Source: Promethearchaeota archaeon
Lineage (GTDB): Archaea > Asgardarchaeota > Lokiarchaeia > Sigynarchaeales > SOKP01
DNA: 57,067 nt
Assembly: GCA_019058515.1 (NCBI GenBank)
Contig: JAHPYY010000077.1
Coordinates: 1-57,067 of the forward strand
Direction of reading: 5' to 3'
The notes under the pieces are model-generated. The model ran no database searches. It was not told the origin of the DNA and was given only the letters and a program-made list of their open reading frames with translations. Each line of letters starts with the position of its first letter. Positions within the stretch are counted from its first letter, which is position 1. The position numbers and the translations under genes are program-made. Positions 54,904 through 57,067 of this stretch are shown one piece after another.

Positions 54904-55829
54904 GAGTTTAAACGCTTTTTAGTGATTTCAATCGCTTTAGGATTATTATCACATCCTATATAGCGTCTCCCTAATTTTTTAGCGATTTTTAGCGTGGTTC
55001 CAGATCCACAAAAAAAGTCTCCAACCAAGTCACCAGGATTAGACGAACTTAAAATTATCCTTTCAAGTAATTTTTCTGGTTTTCGCGTGGGATAATCGAT
55101 CTCGTTATTTTTTGAATGAATATGAGAAATATCGTTCCAAATTGTACCAATTTGACTCCCTTTTGAATCTTTTAGGTAAATCTTTCTTACCAAATTACCT
55201 TTTGAACTCAAAAAAATAGTTCCACCTTGAATCCCCTTCTCAATTCTCTCTTTAGTCCATGCATATCCTCTCCCAATTCTAGGCCGATTTTCGTTCAAAC
55301 CAAAATCCCATATATTTTTAGAATTAGGTGCTGTTAAGGTTGCTTCCATGTATCTACCCTTCTCATCTTCTTTATTGTATCGTTTTATCGTAGATTTAGA
55401 ATTCTTCTTAAATTGTGGATTGAAAGTTAAGGAATCTAAGTTTTTAGCATAATAAAGTATTATATCATGTTCACAAGGGTATTTCCTTGAAGTTGATTTA
55501 GGATGAGCACGTTTCCATATAATTTCATTAACGAAATTATTATATCCAAAAATCATATCACATAAAATCTTAAGATAATGCGAAGCGTGATAATCACAAT
55601 GAAGATAGACGCTTCCAGATTGTTTTGATGTCCTATGTATTTCTTTAATTCTTGGTTTCATAAAATTGAGATAGTTTTCAATGGATCCATCCCATTGATC
55701 TGAGAATTCTTTAAAGTCTTCTTCTGTAAAAAAAGGGGGATCTATGTAAACTAAGTCTAAAAGCTCACTTTCAATAGAGTGTAAAAACTCTAAATTATCA
55801 CCAAGATAAACTTTGTTGATCTCAACCAT
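54873..55829 (-). CDS. Site-specific DNA methyltransferase (N4-cytosine/N6-adenine, beta-type order)
   Basis: The 318-residue enzyme has the catalytic motif IDPPF at residues 29-33 near the N-terminus and the SAM-binding motif DFFCGSGTTLKIAKKLGR at ~270, i.e. the circularly permuted (beta) order typical of restriction-type MTases. RRYIGCDNNPKAIEIT follows. It is downstream of a gene of unknown function in a probable operon (19-base gap). It likely modifies a specific DNA sequence as half of a restriction-modification or other defence system. Confidence 0.9.
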   Translation of the reverse strand: MVEINKVYLGDNLEFLHSIESELLDLVYIDPPFFTEEDFKEFSDQWDGSIENYLNFMKPRIKEIHRTSKQSGSVYLHCDYHASHYLKILCDMIFGYNNFVNEIIWKRAHPKSTSRKYPCEHDIILYYAKNLDSLTFNPQFKKNSKSTIKRYNKEDEKGRYMEATLTAPNSKNIWDFGLNENRPRIGRGYAWTKERIEKGIQGGTIFLSSKGNLVRKIYLKDSKGSQIGTIWNDISHIHSKNNEIDYPTRKPEKLLERIILSSSNPGDLVGDFFCGSGTTLKIAKKLGRRYIGCDNNPKAIEITKKRLNSVSNLTTFLF

Positions 55830-55848
55830 AGATTTTCAAAAATTCTCG

Positions 55849-56469
55849 TTAATTTAATCGTTTTTGAATTGTCTTAATTTCTGTGAGATTGAATGGGAAA
55901 CTCTTATTTATATAACCGTTCCAACTTCCAGAAAACTTAGGACAATCACTATAATAGATTTGGCTATGAAAGGAAACCTGTTTATCATCTATTTGAAAAT
56001 AATAGATATATTTGTGAATTGCTTGATCCAGATCCTGTTGATACCCATAAAAAAAATTGCGATAAGTTATGTTTTTAGCAATATCTAAAGCCATTCTTAA
56101 AAACTCTTGTTTATCGTCATAAGCTTTTATAGATGCTGAATATGTTCTAACTTCCTTTGCTCTATGGTTCCGTTTAAAAATATATTCTAATATTAAAATC
56201 AGTTGTTCCAAGAATGGCCTAGCGTAAAATTGGGATCTTTGATCTTCAATTTTTCCCCTGAAGAGTTTGAAAATTTGTTTATAGTCATTTTCCAAAATTG
56301 TATATCTTTCTACCTGAAGATGATTCTTGAATTTCTTCTGCTCAGTATCGAAGATTAAGTCTAGTTTTTTAGCAATTCTAACAAAAGAAGCAGAACAAGA
56401 ATTAGGATACAAATAAACAAATGGTTCTTCTCGTTTTATTCTAAGCTTCTGCTTTAAAAGAAATTTCAT
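55849..56469 (-). CDS. Hypothetical protein upstream of the methyltransferase
   Basis: I start it at ATG 56469 (206 residues, MKFLLKQKLRIKREEPF); a TTG at 56514 would add 15 residues with no ribosome site. The protein is basic and mixed alpha/beta, with charged residues near the C-terminus (YYFQIDDKQVSFHSQIYYSD) that might belong to a nuclease fold, but no PD-(D/E)xK can be stated. As the operon partner of a methyltransferase, a cognate endonuclease or specificity component is the first guess. Confidence 0.55.
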   Translation of the reverse strand: MKFLLKQKLRIKREEPFVYLYPNSCSASFVRIAKKLDLIFDTEQKKFKNHLQVERYTILENDYKQIFKLFRGKIEDQRSQFYARPFLEQLILILEYIFKRNHRAKEVRTYSASIKAYDDKQEFLRMALDIAKNITYRNFFYGYQQDLDQAIHKYIYYFQIDDKQVSFHSQIYYSDCPKFSGSWNGYINKSFPFNLTEIKTIQKRLN

Positions 56470-56551
56470 GATTTTATACCCTATCGGGTAAGGGAGAGAA
56501 GAGTTTGTGAACAAAACCCTCCCCTATCCCATTCTTCACGCCACCTAAGAT

Positions 56552-56569
56552 TTAAGGGTTTCCCCTTAA
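56552..56569. terminator. Hairpin at the end of the winged-helix gene
   Basis: TTAAGGG pairs exactly with CCCTTAA around TTTC and overlaps the stop codon of the gene at 56566-57024. Just downstream (minus strand) more G/C-rich pairing follows (56480-56530). A terminator or attenuator between this gene and the methyltransferase operon is possible; no strong T-run is seen. Confidence 0.35.
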
Positions 56570-57024
56570 TTTCTTTTAGATAACCAATACCAACCATTTT
56601 TGTTTATACTCAGGATACCTTTTTTTCTTAAATCCTTCATTAAGTCAGAAATTTCCTTAGCTGAACTATTTTCAAACACACGCTTAACTTCGTAAGGTTT
56701 GGAGTACCTAACTTTTCTGAAATATGCGATTAGATTCTCTTCATTTAAGATTTTTCCTGTTTCTAAAGAATCCGATTGCATTAATACCAGAATTAGCGAT
56801 TTAATCTCTTTAAGTTCTTTCAGAATCTTTTCAGCATTAATATCTAACTTTTTAGGTGTTGTTTCTCTCTTAATTTGCGTTTCTCGATGAGATACTTTTG
56901 GAGTTTCCTTGGTAATAGCTGGTATAACTTCTGGTTCAATTATATCCTCAGAATCTAATTTTTCTGATTCAACTGTTATCTTTGGTTCAGTTTTCTTGTA
57001 ATTCTTAAATTGTACTGTTGGCAA
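56566..57024 (-). CDS. Putative winged-helix protein with disordered N-terminus
   Basis: In this 152-residue protein, residues ~1-60 are Lys/Glu/Pro-rich and probably disordered. Residues 60-85 form an amphipathic helix (DINAEKILKELKEIKSLILV). Residues ~93-150 fit a winged helix (NLIAYFRKVRYSKPYEVKRV, ISDLMKDLRKKGILS, WYWLSKR). It resembles small archaeal DNA-binding proteins. Not obviously part of the methyltransferase operon because a hairpin separates them. Confidence 0.6.
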   Translation of the reverse strand: MPTVQFKNYKKTEPKITVESEKLDSEDIIEPEVIPAITKETPKVSHRETQIKRETTPKKLDINAEKILKELKEIKSLILVLMQSDSLETGKILNEENLIAYFRKVRYSKPYEVKRVFENSSAKEISDLMKDLRKKGILSINKNGWYWLSKRN

Positions 57025-57067
57025 AATTATTCCTCTCCAAATTTCTTCTCTAATAATTCTGTTATTC

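Noticed and set aside
1..57067. CRISPR arrays, rRNA and tRNA genes
   Set aside because: No regularly spaced repeats, no T-loop (GGTTCRA) with a matching acceptor stem and no rRNA-like conserved block was found by eye; short or split tRNAs could be missed.

Overview
The window looks like a chromosomal piece of an Asgard archaeon, most like Lokiarchaeota. Archaeal features are an HMf-type histone, a 20S proteasome beta-type subunit, methanofuran biosynthesis genes (mfnF, mfnE), a Nog1-type GTPase and a DUF106/EMC3-like membrane protein. Eukaryote-leaning features are a gelsolin-repeat protein with a zinc ribbon, a coiled-coil protein ending in a RING/PHD-type zinc finger, a HEAT-repeat protein with an ear-like C-terminus, a type II (fumble-like) pantothenate kinase, and a selD gene with an in-frame TGA at the catalytic Cys/Sec position. 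The assignment is inference from gene content; no rRNA or tRNA was found. The DNA is AT-rich, with short intergenic gaps and many TTG starts.

Layout. 1-4 kb: a heterodimeric ABC exporter pair, one half with the degenerate ATPase site. 4-13.4 kb: radical SAM protein, small membrane proteins, HAD hydrolase, coiled-coil proteins, gelsolin protein, PLP aminotransferase, LysE-family exporter. 13.8-19 kb: RING/PHD coiled-coil protein, a proteasome beta subunit lacking Thr1, histone, 6-phospho-3-hexuloisomerase, and intergenic DNA with two strong inverted-repeat structures. 19-27 kb: a protein of unknown function, pantothenate kinase, a DUF362 protein with an unknown partner, aspartate-semialdehyde dehydrogenase, a TPR-like protein. 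27-32.3 kb: a GIY-YIG nuclease module lying between a displaced 5' fragment of a nog1-type gene and intact nog1, then a VOC protein, mfnF and mfnE. 32.4-37.9 kb: a split MaoC-type dehydratase, the HEAT/ear protein, and selenoprotein selD with a candidate SECIS.

38-51 kb holds most of an anaerobic lysine degradation pathway: a class III aminotransferase (Kat-like), kce, an Lrp-type regulator, kdd and kamA, then after an interruption kamB-like, kamD and kamE. Together they would take L-lysine through beta-lysine and 3,5-diaminohexanoate to acetoacetate and acetoacetyl-CoA. The interruption (43-47 kb) is a metal-type ABC importer with an FmdE-domain protein and a permease fused to a methyltransferase; its divergent intergenic region carries two copies of a 22-bp palindrome.

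50.9-57 kb is accessory. A cinA-type gene is interrupted in its conserved motif by an in-frame 30-nt hairpin insertion with stop codons, next to a LAGLIDADG nuclease gene. Beyond a degenerate stretch lies a translationally coupled three-gene cassette ending in a HEPN-like protein, bounded by 39-nt imperfect direct repeats; one repeat is the 3' end of a DNA methyltransferase gene. This cassette is the best candidate for an undescribed (possibly defence) system.
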